The notes under the pieces: generated by a model
What the model saw: only the letters and a program-made list of their open reading frames with translations
What the model was told of the DNA's origin: nothing
Database searches by the model: none
Shown: positions 1 to 12,077 of the stretch, in pieces
How the letters are laid out: every line of letters starts with the position of its first letter
Position numbering within the stretch: position 1 is the first letter of the stretch
DNA from: Actinostola sp. cb2023
Taxonomy: Eukaryota > Cnidaria > Anthozoa > Actiniaria > Actinostolidae
NCBI GenBank assembly: GCA_033675265.1
Contig: JAUJYZ010000992.1
Location: 1 to 64,000 of the forward strand
Direction: 5' to 3'
Length of the DNA: 64,000 bases
Program-made: the position numbers and the translations under genes

Positions 1-59
1 CCCTATTTTTGTCAATATAACGTGAAAATTGTTTTTTCATTCGAAATAACTAAACTTAC

Positions 60-281
60 CGTATCTCTAAACACTTCAGTAAGGGTCAATCGGTCTAACT
101 TAACCGTACGTGATAAACGTTTAATTTTGACATTTGTGCCCTCATGGACGATGTATGCGGTGCCGTTCGATGGGCACTTTTCCGTGAAAATTCGGATTTT
201 ACCGTCGAGAGACATCGGCAAGCGCTCGTTCAAAAAAAACCTGAATTGTGCTTTTTTAACTCTGGATTGCGAAGCATCCAC
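60..281 (-). CDS. Candidate internal coding exon, unknown protein (partial)
   Basis: An open frame on the minus strand ends exactly at a consensus donor: the last codon (Thr, ACG) is followed by GTAAGT at 59-54, so the gene would continue to the left of the window. A possible acceptor lies near 258, inside the frame. The peptide has a natural composition, with SLDGKIRIFTEKCPSN followed by a Lys/Arg-rich stretch and TLTEVFRDT at the splice. I do not recognise the family. The only in-frame methionine of note begins MSLDGKI near 216, so this may be a first exon starting there. The partner exon cannot be seen. Confidence rests on the donor and the frame alone. Confidence 0.35.
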
Positions 282-396
282 GAGTTATTGGGATGGGACT
301 TTTGAACCGGAAGGAGTCACTCACTCACTCGGGGGCAAAGTGTAAACCTTTGAGCGGACTGGGAACTAGACGAGGCTCGGGCTTCAGATTTCCAAA

Positions 397-513
397 ATGG
401 CTTCCAGTGTGTGGTCAAAGGACGATAATATCTTCAAACTTGATATCGTCACCCCTTCCATTCGTGAGGAAGCTGTTAGAAGAACGAAGAGATGGCTACG
501 TCGCTACGACTAG
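397..513 (+). CDS. Small ORF or first exon starting AAAATGGCTTCC, unknown
   Basis: The ATG at 397 sits in the AAAATGGC context seen at other gene starts in this window and opens 38 codons ending in TAG. The peptide starts MASSVWSKDDNIFKLDIV, contains TPSIREEAVRRTKRW and ends LRRYD, so it is strongly basic at the C-terminus. It lies about 115 bases from, and divergent to, the minus-strand candidate exon at 60-281, which would fit a shared promoter. No clear GTAAGT donor precedes the stop. It could be a microprotein, the 5' exon of a gene or chance. I do not recognise it. Confidence 0.25.
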   Translation: MASSVWSKDDNIFKLDIVTPSIREEAVRRTKRWLRRYD

Positions 514-2054
514 TACTGACTCTACTGGTTTCGCTCAAATGGTCAACATGCCTAAGACTCGGATATTCCGCGCTAACTGAACTGAGACACATGGAAGCCT
601 TGAAAGCTTTTTATCAGTTACATGTATACAAACTTGAAGTTTAAGCTGTTGCATTGTTAAAGAAATCATTACAAAATATCCTGGATTTTCCCCCCCCCCC
701 CCCCCCTTTGAAGCAACGACTACGAAGCTTTTAAAACCCCAAATCGGCCAAAAACTTGGAGACTCGAGCACAATCAAGATTACATACATGTACATGTTGA
801 CTTGAAGATGAATTGGACTTGAATTTGCGTTATTGCATTTGTGTATATTGATTTTCATTATTTATTGGTTTTTATTATTTCGAAAAAAACAACTCGAAAT
901 CAAGCTGATCCCGGAAACCCACAAAATATGCCTCAACCCTCAAATAACTATCAATCTATATTTGTAGTTCAAAGAGGGAATTGCGAAATATAAAACATAC
1001 AGCATTGATCACGAAAGATAACTGCGCATGCAAAGACGTGTGCTGGTTCCATGCTCAAGCAATGAAGCATGCCCTAATGTCTTCTTCAAGGCGTTCCTCG
1101 TCAGTTACATACCGAAAATCCACGAGTTCACCATTGGGTGCCTTTGATTCTCTCTTTTCGGCAAGTTTTAATATTTATATTTTCACTAAATATAAGTCAA
1201 AACATGTACAATATACTTTATTTGTTTTCTGTCTTGATTTTTATAAAGTATTTTTTTTGATTTTTGATTTTTATCGATTAAAATGCTTCAAAATCGAGGC
1301 ATTGTGTTTTATAAACTGCTGAATAGTCTCAATATTTAGTACTGCACAACACATTTTGCTATCAGTGCTTGTACACAAAATGACAAACAAACGTATTTAT
1401 TTCAACAATACGTTAAAAAAAAAGTTTACTAAGGCTTTTTACATATGTTTCGCCGTTCTTTGTGTAATTTATTCACTATATTGATCAGTAATACTGTGAA
1501 TTAATTACTCTGTGTTTCTTTCAGTTGGTACTGGCTAGTATTTGCTAAATAAGTTGTACTATGTCAATGACAATAATGAAGAACTGTTAATATTTTAGTT
1601 CACGGCAGCTTCAACTGCTTCACGAGTCCTTCGCCATTCATGTCTCCTTTGATGTCAGTGAATGCCATTGAGTCGTCTATATTTTTGCTTCAGATGGTTA
1701 ATGCTGTGTTGGCCCCTTATGTTTTCAGTAAGAACAACTGTAAGAAAGTACAAAATTACGTCAAAACACTTTCCGATGGTTAAATAGAGATGAAGTACCA
1801 TCATCGCAGTTGAGCGGTAATCCTTGTTGAAGTGATTTCGCGGATCACTGACAAAACTACACAAGTCAAGTAGCTCAGTCATAATTTATGAAAACTGATT
1901 TGTTGAGGATTAGTGAGCAGCCCTTCTGCCCTAGTATAGGCAAGTGCTTTTTATTAGAGAACAGTTAGAGCAAATACCACGTAAAAACCTTGACAAAAAT
2001 ACTTTTAGTTAAGTTGCTTTTCAACAAAACTTTTGCTTGTCGAGCCCAACATGC
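514..2054. other. Non-coding DNA, no gene seen
   Basis: AT-rich sequence with a C17 tract near 690-706 and several TACATGTA-like words. Short open frames are present, but none has splice signals or a recognisable domain. Nothing supportable was found. Confidence 0.6.
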
Positions 2055-4937
2055 AATTCTCCAGGCTTACTGCACTTTGCGAAATCTGCACTTTGCGAAA
2101 TCTGCACTTTGCGAAACGAAACGAAACTTTCGTTTCGCAAAGTGCTGATAATCAGAAATCAGCACTTTGCGAAATGCCTGTACTCTTTTGAACAGAAACA
2201 AGCTCGCTTGACAGCTATAACGTCAAACAACGTATTTCTACATATCTACCTGGAATTTGTAGCGTCCTTTTTACGTATTAACCGGCGCCCCGGTTAAACT
2301 CGATCGTAAATGCATAACATATCAAACTTATGTCCTGCATCATTGAACATTTGCTCCTGTTGGGATCCAGTATCACGCGGACAACTTTTTTTGTTAATGC
2401 TTTGTTTACTAAAGCACGTTTGAGGCCCGATTGATCCAGCAATTTGTTCACCATGACCGCTAAATAAAGCAGATTCGTACGTGACTGGTTTATCATTTCT
2501 GAATTCAACTTTTTCCTTTGACAATGTGTAAATCAGGTAGCTAAAATATAAGAGAGGATGGAAAAGCTGCATATGTTTCTCAACGGAAATATATCACAAA
2601 TTCGAACTTACTTATTGATCTCGTCTGTAAATATTGGAAATTGCCTTCAAAAAAACGTCCTTTCCGAGCCATAATTTATTTGCGAATTCGCCTATGTAGC
2701 TTCTACATACAGACCGGGATACAGAGCACCAATATGATGTTCACAATTACCAAACAATTGTTTTAGATTTCATTTTGACACAGCTTAATTAAGTTCAATA
2801 TACATGTATTTTATATCAAAATGCGCGTATAATTACAGAGCATTAGAATCCGGCGGTAGGTTTTGATTGACACAATTCCCAAGGAATTCATAAGGTATTT
2901 GTGTGTAGCGTATGTCACGCTCTCCTATATCTCTTCAGAGATTTCAGTTCGATTGACTTTGAAGAAACGGAAAATGACACAGTCAAATATATTTATTTTT
3001 GCTTGAATTGCTAGCTTATTCATTCCTTACATATTCGTCTTTTATATTCTGTTGGTAGGTTTTTGATTTGTATTTTAACAATGCAGTAAAAAGCAAAAAT
3101 GTCCCAAAATCATGCTGTTTTTATTGATAGATGGCCGTCGCGCATTAGCATTTGCGAAACAATGACCTTTTGTATAACATAAGTTTGATATGCTTACATT
3201 TCAGATAATCGGTCTCGCAGTCAATTACATGTACAATACCTATGTGATTCTGTTGCTACATCTCTTTAAACAGGCTAATGACTCTGAAAATAAAGCTATC
3301 TCGGTTCGCCCACATGGTTCGCTTAGCCGTTCTCAACTTTGTTTATTTCTGGCGCCATTTTGAATGACACAGGGAGCCCAAAGATGACAGTACAAATTTT
3401 ATTTCGCAAAGTGCAGATAATCAGAAATCTGCACTTTGCGAAATAATCAACACTTTGCGAAATGTGTACTATTTGAACAGAAACAAGCCCGATTGACAGC
3501 TATAACATCAAACAACGTATTTCTACATATTTACCTGGAATTTTAGCGTCCTTTTTCCTTCAGTACGTATTATTTTATTTCTAATCGGTCTCGGTCTTTG
3601 GGCTCCCTATGTCATTCAAAATGGCGCCAGAAATAAACAAAAGCTAGGTGAAGAAGATAGCTTTATTTTTAGAGTCATTCAGCCTGTTTAAGACATGTAG
3701 CAACAGAATCACATAGGTATCACTAGGAGGCGAGCACAGAAGTGTTACACAACAGAATCACTGATTTAATCCGATACTATTAATTGCTGTATATTCTCAA
3801 ACACTTCTAGATAAGCTAAGTTAATACCATTAAGACTTTAGTTCCATTATCTCTAGAACCAGATGGTATTAAGATCATGCAATTTCTTATAATCTTATCA
3901 TTTAGTCTCCTCCTATTTTGGCATAGACCACACATATATTATCTACCACACCCCCAAGACACTATACTTCGTCAGAACTGCTTATTCCTATTTTCCATTT
4001 ACAATGTTTTGACACAGTTAGATAACTTATAATTATTACTATCCAACAGTGTAACTTTGTTGCAGTGTTGCAGAAGTTAACTATATAGAATCTTTAGATT
4101 ACTTGTACAACTTAGCTGCGTATTTGATAATTGTAATCTAGGAGCACATAGGATATAGCCAATCACAACCCTAGATTAAACTGACATTGATATAATGATA
4201 GACAATTAGTGCGTCACTATAAAGGTGACCGCACCACAACTTGTAATGAGTCCTAGCCAGCCAGAGCTTGAATAAACAACGATCCAACCACCTCTGCCTA
4301 GAGCCTCCCTTAACAGAAGCCCATCCGTTGGCAGAAGAAGGTGTTTTTTTAATACATGTAATTGACCTCAAAAGACCGAGACTGCGAGACCGATTAGAAA
4401 TGTATAAAGCTTTTAATAATACGTACTGAAGGAAAAAGGACGCTACAAATTCCAGGTAAATATGTAGAAATACGTTGTTTGATGTTATAGCTGTCAATCG
4501 GGCTTGTTTCTGTTCAAATAGTACACATTTCGCAAAGTGCTGATTATTTCGCAAAGTGCAGATTTCTGATTATCTGCACTTTGCGAAATAAACATACATT
4601 TGTACTATCATCTTTGGGCTCCCTGTGTCATTCCAAATGGCGCCAGAAATAAACAAAGTTGAGAACGGCTAGGCGAACCGATATAGCTTTGTTTTCAGAG
4701 TCATTCAGCCTGTTTTTAAGAGATGTAGCAACAGAATCACATAGGTATTGTACATGTAATTGACTGCGAGATCGAGTTATCTGAAATGTAAGCTTACATT
4801 TACGATAGCTTGTTTCTATTCAAAAAGTACACATTTCGCAAAGTGCTGATTTCTGATTATCAGCACTTTGCAAAACGAAAGTTTCGTTTCGTTTCGCAAA
4901 GTGCAGATTTCGCAAAGTGCAGTAAGCCAATTCTCCA
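2055..4937. mobile_element. Fold-back element with 9-bp target duplication (Mutator-type, non-autonomous)
   Basis: The element proper is 2064-4928. Its ends are inverted copies beginning GGCTTACTGCACTTTGCG, and it is flanked by the direct repeat AATTCTCCA (2055-2063 and 4929-4937). Nine bases is the duplication size typical of Mutator-like elements. The arms consist of repeated TGCACTTTGCGAAATC words in both orientations, followed by unique sequence (CAAACAACGTATTTCTACAT and neighbours) present three times: near 2220, 3510 and, inverted, 4460. This points to internal duplication and inversion. No transposase frame is present. A separate element is nested at 2318-3192. Confidence 0.8.
2318..3192. 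mobile_element. Nested TIR element, family A copy 1 (CATATCAAACTTATG ends)
   Basis: The ends CATATCAAACTTATG and CATAAGTTTGATATG form a perfect 15-bp inverted repeat. The interior matches, in inverted orientation, a second copy at 60369-61447. Shared stretches include the GTCCTGCATCATTGAACATT segment near one end and the ACCTACCAACGGAATAT-type segment in the middle. The insertion interrupts a palindromic stretch whose uninterrupted form is seen near 4770-4800. No open frame of interest was found. The target duplication could not be resolved. Confidence 0.7.
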
Positions 4938-5020
4938 CCATTCAAAATGAAAAAGGACTGCTTTAAAATCGTCGAATTTCTTCCGAAAGTTACTTAAAGT
5001 TGACATGAATTGTGAACTGC

Positions 5021-5888
5021 TTAAGGGTGGACTAACATATTTCGTTACTATGCAACCGCGTTGCTATGGGGTTTTACATGTCTTCAATTCTTTAGCTTTG
5101 TTGAGGATTATTTTCTGAAATTTTGATATTTTATAGCCTTGTTAAACATCCTACTTCTCTCTAGGGGTTTTAAATTTCGCTTAAGCAGAAATAAGCAAGC
5201 ATACAATTTATGAATTGAAAGTCATACAATTCGCGCATCTCCTGCTTGGGTACAACAGGAAAATCAAAACGTCTTTGCTGCATAATAATTTTTATGACAA
5301 ATGACAGAATAGAGAACTGTCTAAACATTTTCGTAGGATTCTTTTCCGAAATCCATCAATTCAATGCTGAAAAAGAACGGTAAATTTAACAAGACTTCAC
5401 TGCGCATGCGCAGATTCTCGTTTTCAAAAACCTTCAAAATTTCCGAGCACGTTCACTGAGGGTTATTTTTTTCTAACCTAGAATATCAACAACGACCTAG
5501 TCAACATTGCTGAGCATGCTTTTTAAAAACTGAAGACAATATGACAAGTTATGGAATTTAATCCTTAAAAACAGATCGAAAAACGTCCACAAAAAAATCA
5601 TTTTTCATTTAAATACCAAATCCATGCTCAGTTGTCTGCTCCTTATGTTGTAGAACAAGTGTATAATCATAGATTTACAGTATCTTATAAATCCTTGGAA
5701 AAAAAGAGCGTTTTCTGTTTTGATGACGTCATTGTGACGTAATTTGGTGACGTCATGCTCTGACAAAGCTTTCTCCCTTACAATCACTTCCTATAAGTCC
5801 CTTCTCTTCTCTTTGAATTTTACGATTTTTTTGAGGTTTCAAATTTTCCTTAGCAACAGTCGAAATAAATATGTTAGTCAACCCTTAA
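5021..5888. mobile_element. TTAA-flanked MITE
   Basis: TTAA at 5021-5024 and 5885-5888 flanks inverted ends: GGGTGGACTAACATATTTCG on the left, and the complement of GGGTTGACTAACATATTTAT on the right. TTAA target choice is typical of the piggyBac and Kolobok superfamilies. The interior is non-coding. The copy at 39175-39904 also uses TTAA but has unrelated ends. Confidence 0.7.
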
Positions 5889-6343
5889 CTTACCATGGAT
5901 AAGGAATAGAATCCAAACGCTTACACCGAACAAATCATGTTTTGTTTCATCGACTTCTCTTTGATGTCCCGCCATTTTGCAAGGCTTGAGCTACTTCACC
6001 CTGGGTACCCCCCACGGGCCTGTAGCGTGCGACGACTTCGGCTCTTCGGCTCACGGAAAAGTGCACCATCGAACTGCACCGCACATCAGGCCATGATACG
6101 CCATCAGTTTCACACCTTGTTTCAATATACACATATGCTGCGGGACGCGCGGGATGCGCACAGGGATCCCAACATCATACATTTATACGCACAGGGAACC
6201 CAACATAATACGTATTGCGCGCGCGCGCTCTACCACAGGAAACCCATCAAAAAGACGCAAATATCATTTTATTTTTAAAATCTCAAAAGGAATGGTTGGG
6301 CTGCCTGTGGTAGTAAGTGCAATAACAAGACGAACAGCACTGA
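5889..6343. other. Non-coding DNA between MITEs
   Basis: GC-richer stretch with alternating GCGCGC near 6218-6230 and two outward-facing CACAGGAAACCCA-type motifs (6233-6246 and 6294-6306). Short frames on both strands show no domain or splice support. Confidence 0.45.
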
Positions 6344-7826
6344 GCAAGGGAGCACGGCAGAAACTGGGCTGCCTGTGGTGATGACGCGTTTTGCGGTTTT
6401 TGGTTATTGCGCGCGCGGGCTCATCAGTATATTGGGATTCCTGTGTCTGATGTTGACGTTTTTGCGGTTTTCCACAATAAGATAGCGCGGGCTCATCAAT
6501 ACTGAATAAATATGGCTGCCTACATAAAGTGACGGGGAGTGAAACTAAGGTCATGTGATCGATTCTCAGCCAATCAGAGAAGAGAATCATGGAAAGCCTT
6601 TGTAACATGCTCGTAACGTTACTTTTGGTCAGCAGTTAATCGCTGACAGCAATCAAAACATTACTCTCCCTCCCCTCCCTTGAGAGTCTATACAGCAAAA
6701 CATTGAAAATTTCTGAAATAAATTTTCCGTACGCGACATCAGTTTCCTTTTGATTTTGCGTTTTGTTTTGAATCATGTTGTCTTTTGAACAATTAAATGT
6801 ACTTTCAGCAGTTACAGAAGGGTACAGCATTGTCATTTTGAGAAAGGCAGGAGTGTAGGAAAAGCACTTTTATTAAGGCAAATCTAGCCTGCGTTACATC
6901 CGAACTGGCAAATCATATTAAAACGAGAAAACTGGAGAGAAAGGTCTAAAGTGTTTCCTGACAGCATCAACTGGACTTGCATGCGGACGGTGTCACACTG
7001 TACAAAAAAACTAAAATAAAGTGCAATTAAATACATGAAGGATACTTAAGCTTTCACTACGAGGCGTCCAAAGATAATCACTTTCGCTGGACTGAGGCCT
7101 AGTTTATTACAATGAAAAAGCGTGCACATACGTACGTTTTCGTCTACAGACGTGATGTTTTCTCAGTAAAATGAAAACAAGGATCGTATTAAGTCTGTAA
7201 AACAGCAAGATAAGTCCTTTAGTACTTTTCCCGGTACTTTTGTAGGCAAGCACCATCAACAACAACAATAAACTCAGTATTGTTCTGAGTCTTTTTACGC
7301 TTGATGAAACAATAAACTCATTTCGTAAGCCGGCCGGTAAGGCATTTTTTTTTCGCCTCTACGCTAAACTGAACATTATAACAAACAAATGATAAAAGTC
7401 AAGAAAAAAAATATGCAGACAATTGTATATTTCACTTACAGACCTTAGCTACAAGGGGACTTACAAGGGTGGATCGCCATCGGCATCTCCCTACGAAACT
7501 GTTCGTAAAACCGTCGCCCTCCATGTTTTTCTCCGTACGAAACCCGGGCTGTGATCGGCTGTTCCTAGCAACAGTGATGTTCCTAGCAATCTGACGCGGA
7601 TTGTCGAAAGGGTCTTACAAGTTTCACTCCCCGTCATTTTATTAGTGATGTTACGTTTTAGTATTTTCTTAGTATTGATGAGCCCGCGCTATCTTATTGC
7701 GGAAAACCTCAAAAACGTCAGCATTAGGCACAGGAATCCCAATTTACTGATGAGCCCGCGCGCAAAAACCGCAAAACGCGTCATAACCACAGGCAGCCCA
7801 GTTTCTGCCGTGCTCCCTTGCACTGA
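6339..7826. mobile_element. TIR element, ~1.48 kb, 5-bp target duplication
   Basis: The left arm (6344 to about 6545) and right arm (about 7625 to 7821) are inverted copies, starting GCAAGGGAGCACGGCAG on both sides. ACTGA flanks both ends (6339-6343 and 7822-7826). Each arm carries the TGGGCTGCCTGTGGT motif about 20 bases in, then a GACGCGTTTTGCGGTTTTT stretch and ACTCCCCGTCA near the inner end. The middle has no coding signal. The superfamily is not clear to me. Confidence 0.65.
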
Positions 7827-9260
7827 GGCAAAACTTTGCACATTCTCGTACCCAGAGCTCCTCGGTCGGTCGTTCCTTCTCCCGTCGGAGGCTCTGGTAA
7901 CAGCCATTTCTAGGCCGCTGCTGATTGGTCCAAATGTCCGCGCATGCGCGACTTTCATTTGAAAATGCTCAATCGTGATTGGTCAATCTATAACGATGCT
8001 CGGAGCTTTTTAGAAGAGAGTCCTCTGCGCATAGGTATAACACACAAAGCTGACTCTTTTTCTAACGGGCTCAGATGGATTTTCAAAATGGCGGACGGTC
8101 TGAATGGTGGTCATTGCTACTATTTTCTGCTAAGAAACTGCAATGATTTTACTGGTCACAAAGAAAAACACGCAAGTTTGGTTCTGTACTTGTTTTCGCT
8201 TCTCTTCTGTCGAGGCAAGTGATCGTAATTTACGCTATAAATTACCTCCTTCAACAACGGACTACGATACCGTTGAGACAGAACAAAATCAATTGGCTTC
8301 GTTTCGGGTTCCTTTGCAAAAAAATAAGCATCCTGCATATAAAATGTCGTGTTTTTGTGAATGTTAAAAGAGTACAGAACAAGATTGGTGGGGTGTATTT
8401 TCTCCCCTTCTCAGTAAATGTGCAGATAAAAGTACAATCTTGTAAAGACTAATAAATTACTTGCCATATCATGTTGTTGTATTTGAGTAATACCCTGTGT
8501 ATCATTTGCATATTGTATATCCTATTTTTCCCCAAGGCAGACTCAGTAAAGTCTATTGATGAGAAATATTATTAGGCTGTTTAAATTCTTCTTTTTGAGA
8601 GAGAAGCTAGTACACTATCTCATGTAGAAGAGTAGTTATTTTAAAGCATTTTAATTTCAGCAGTCCCTTTGTCTTCAGAAAGTGCAATACAATATAATAA
8701 CTTTTATTTAAACACGATATTACTTATTTTAGCTAAAGCTTGTGGGGTCGTGTGGAACAAAAGGATCCATATAAAAGGTGAACCACCCTCTTAGGGTAAC
8801 ACAAATCTAAAAGGACCACAAGAGACTAAGCCGGTACCATTTAGGGTTTAAGTTCAGGTTTTTGGCCTTACGTATGTTCACGAGTTAGCGTAAGTTTCCC
8901 ATTCATCCCACCCAACACTTATGTCCCTTGCACTATTGCATGAATTTATTTGGTAACCACGTGTAGAGTTAAGCTTCAAGGCCTTGAAGTATGAATCACG
9001 TTTGTCATCTACCATAATGACAACAGTTTAACGTCTTAACCCCTGATGAGTAATGTTAAACTGGGTTTACCAACCCCACCTCCAAATTCATGCTTTAGTG
9101 ATCATATGAGCTCATATTCTACAATCCCAATGAAGACCCTCTCCCTTTTCTCCACAATTCCTAGCCTCACCCCACATCATTTATCACCTATTCATTTACC
9201 CCAACAACAATAGAGTCCGATTACCTAATTCTCCTTTATCAATCAAAAGAGACCATTCCC
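7827..9260. other. Non-coding DNA; one short ATGGCGGAC frame
   Basis: The segment 7836-7900 (CTCGTACCCAGAGCTCC followed by a GGTCGGTCGTTCC stretch) reappears inverted at about 29960-30020, so it belongs to a dispersed repeat. An ATG at 8088 in the context TCAAAATGGCGGACGG opens 44 codons ending at 8222 with a possible GC-type donor just before. This could be a 5' exon but has no further support. The rest shows nothing I can name. Confidence 0.4.
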
Positions 9261-9267
9261 GAATTTC

Positions 9268-9400
9268 ACTGGGGATCATTTCAGAGCCAGTCTGGGGATC
9301 ATTTCAGGTCCGGTATCATTTCGGAGCCAATCTAGACACTTTGGGGATCATTTCGGGTCCAGGGATCATTTCGGAGCCAGGGATCATTTCGGGTCCTGTA
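9268..9400. repeat. Degenerate tandem repeat GGGATCATTTCGGAGCC / GGGATCATTTCGGGTCC
   Basis: About seven imperfect copies of a 17-24-bp unit, GGGATCATTTC followed alternately by GGAGCCA or (A/G)GGTCC. Spacing is irregular. No coding frame runs through it. Confidence 0.7.
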
Positions 9401-9474
9401 CAGATCTCAAATATACAGCAGATTCAGGTTGAGCGTTTAACGGCGACGTTTGTCGCGATCGTTGTGACAGTTTG

Positions 9475-11270
9475 AATGTTACGTTGTCAAGTGAAATGCC
9501 AAACGTTTCTAGGTGACGGGAACGATGTTTGTCTTAGAAAACACCGTTGAACTAACGGCCAAAATTATTACAAAAAATGTGTTTTTCCGGCTGTAAATGC
9601 AATACGAAAAACATTGGTTGTTTTGCATAAAATCTATTCAAAGCTAATTAGCCGAAAGATGTTTATCTCTTGAGAAAAACTAAACAACACAATCTTGTCA
9701 ATGATACCCTAGCCAGGGGGGTGCACGAGGTGCGTTCGCACCCCCCTCACAGACCCCAAAGGTCCACATTTTTTGGGGAAAGGTCCACTATTCACTGGCA
9801 AACTAAAACCGACTGCACTCTCTTTCCACCGTGAACGAACCGCGCGCCAAACTTGTCCATGCACATCCATTATAACTTTGAATTTGACTTAGAAGAGGTG
9901 GTAAATCTGTTTGCCACCAAACACCCACGGAGGCGGGATCACAGGCAACCCAATACGTTTGTAAGGGAATGTATGGGGATTTAAAATATGCCGTATTTTA
10001 TTTGGAAATAATTAATAAAAGTTTGTCAACTTTACCTGTTGTGTCATTCTGTTAAATAAATCCCTATTAAAATTCCCCCCAAACTGCACACAAGAGTCAA
10101 AAATCAACAGAATGATACAACACAGGTAAAGTTGACACATTTTTATTAAATATTTCCAAATAAAATACGGCATATTTTAAATCCCCATACATTCCCTTAC
10201 AAACGTATTGAGCTTGGGTTGTCTGTTATTAAATGGGACTGACTGGGAATGGCCATTTTTTTACACTGGGAAAATGGATTGTACCACTGGGACTGGGATT
10301 TTGCTAATGGGACTGGGAATTTTAAAACCACTTTGGGAATGGGAAAGCGTATTGCAAAACAGCATATTATTATAAGCCTTATACATTTTTCAATATGCAT
10401 TGGTTTGCCGAGACAGTGTAGGAAGTAATTAGCAATACGCGTAAATCACAAATAGCTCTTGGAGAACGCTGGAAATAGCACTGATTTCCGAGCCGGCTCT
10501 AGATTTCAAAAATTTAGCGGCTCGCGCCTACGGCGCTCGCTAAACGCCCTCCACCACTTATTTTCCATTTCCTACGGCCCTGCAACGATATTATCCTTGC
10601 TGTGATAGGAGACGAGGATGAAGCTGCACATACAACCACAACACGCTCGGGAAGAATCATATAAAAGAGCGGAAATTGATTATTATTTTTGCAACCATTT
10701 ATTATTCCACAAAATTCAGGTCAAATAGAGCAACCAAGAGAACGGTTTTTAATACGTTTCAAAGCAAGGAAGTCTTCAAAAAGCACACTTAGAAATGCAA
10801 ACATAGTGAAATAATCATTTACAATTGCCATAAATTAAAGTTAATGAGATCAGGAAATTGTTAGATGAATTATCTAATAGGGTGGTCGCTAGAAGCGAGT
10901 CCACGATACTGGGATTTTCTTGAATTCATGTCAATGGGACTGGGATTTTTTTTTAAATCGACAGGGAAATGGGATTTGTAGGCTCCCTTCAGGACCCTCT
11001 ATGAATTGCTGCTATCCTAAGTGCATTTTGATAGTTTGGTCCACTTTGGCCTGGGGAGCACCTCCCCACAAAAAATCCTGGCTACGGGCCTGCATGATAC
11101 CGACTCTCAAATCGGACGACAAGGCCTAGGTCTTTCCAGATACGATCTTCCTTTGCTATTTAGTCTCCACATTTGAAACAAATAACTTTTCGCCTTCAGC
11201 GTTTCTTTCTGAGACGAACATCGTCCCCGTCACCTAGAAACAGTCTGGCATTTCAGTTGACAACATGACG
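9475..11270. mobile_element. Inverted-repeat element with nested palindromic MITE
   Basis: The left arm, 9475-9541 (GTTGTCAA.TGAAATGCCA...TCTAGGTGACGGG), is inverted at about 11207-11270. The sequence outside the left arm (9408-9478) is found inverted at about 29598-29670, so this is a dispersed family. Inside, 9964-10205 is a palindromic MITE with arms starting AATACGTTTGTAAGGGAATG. Its two sides abut outward-facing copies of the motif CACAGGCAACCCA. The remainder is rich in short GGGACTGGGA-type repeats (10230-10340 and 10905-10990). No gene was seen. Confidence 0.5.
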
Positions 11271-11603
11271 AACTTTATAGTGCTTTGAATCGCACAGCAT
11301 GAGCACAGCATGAGCACAGCATGAAAGGTGTCCGTAAGTCAGCAGGATATATATTATACAGATAGTATTACAAGGATGTACTATTTATTTTTAGCTGTTC
11401 AGGGAATAAAATTAATCTGATGTTTTCAAGCGGCAACACTACTGAAATATCTTTATCTTACGAGTATACAGTGTACGTACGGGTAACTGAATATGTAAAA
11501 ATATTTACAACTTGATCTCACTATAATTGTGATTTTGTAAATTCGATCGTTATACGGGTGAACCGTAGCAGTAATATTTACAACTTGGTCTAACTTGTTA
11601 CTG

Positions 11604-11790
11604 TTAATTGCCGCCCAATGAAACACCGGGAGAAATATAGTAAACTGTATCTCTCACAGAGTTACTGGCAACCTATCAGCCAAGCAACTCTGCTGTTTCA
11701 AGGCAGTCGATTTTGTTAAATGTTAGTGGCCGGCTAGTTGTGTTTTGTTTTAAAGCTGGTATTCGAGTATCGAGTATATTGTTAATTGCC
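11604..11790. repeat. Left half of the ~157-bp tandem repeat that was the insertion target
   Basis: This unit begins TTAATTGCCGCCCAATGAAA and runs to TTAATTGCC at 11782-11790, where the 16.6-kb transposon begins. Matching units lie on the far side of the transposon at 28385-28541 and 28542 to about 28665. The unit has no coding potential. Confidence 0.75.
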
Positions 11791-12077
11791 GGACGTTACT
11801 AATATAGGGAATGAGGAATGGGGAATGGGGAATGAGGAATGGGGAATGAAGAATGAGGAATGGGGAATGGGAGACTGGGGACGAGTGGTCAGCGGTAGTT
11901 GCCTTTAAAAGTGTCATGGCTGCTGTTACTGCTGTTACGAAGTCCTTGTGGAGTATATTTTGTGAGAAACATAAAAAAATCGGTTAAAAATTCATGTCCA
12001 ACTAGAATACAATGCATATTTAATATTGTATTATCTTCTATTAAATTGGGTTGTAGTTTTTTTTTTAGCCTCCTCCA
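11791..12077 (+). repeat. Left terminal inverted repeat of the 16.6-kb transposon
   Basis: Starts GGACGTTACTAATATAGGG, then about 70 bases of GGGGAATGAGGAATG-type minisatellite, then unique sequence ending AGCCTCCTCC. It is the inverted counterpart of 28056-28384 and 26478-26503. The arms differ mainly in minisatellite copy number. The arm resumes after a nested insertion and ends at 13167. Confidence 0.8.

Noticed and set aside
4171..4554. 127-codon frame on the minus strand
   Set aside because: It falls inside the fold-back element arms, shares sequence with the frame at 2037-2297 through the inverted repeat, and has low-complexity content.
9940..10222. Element ending at the CACAGGCAACCCA motifs with the palindrome inside
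   Set aside because: The motifs face outward from the palindrome, the reverse of the 19136-19318 element, so the boundary could not be assigned to them.
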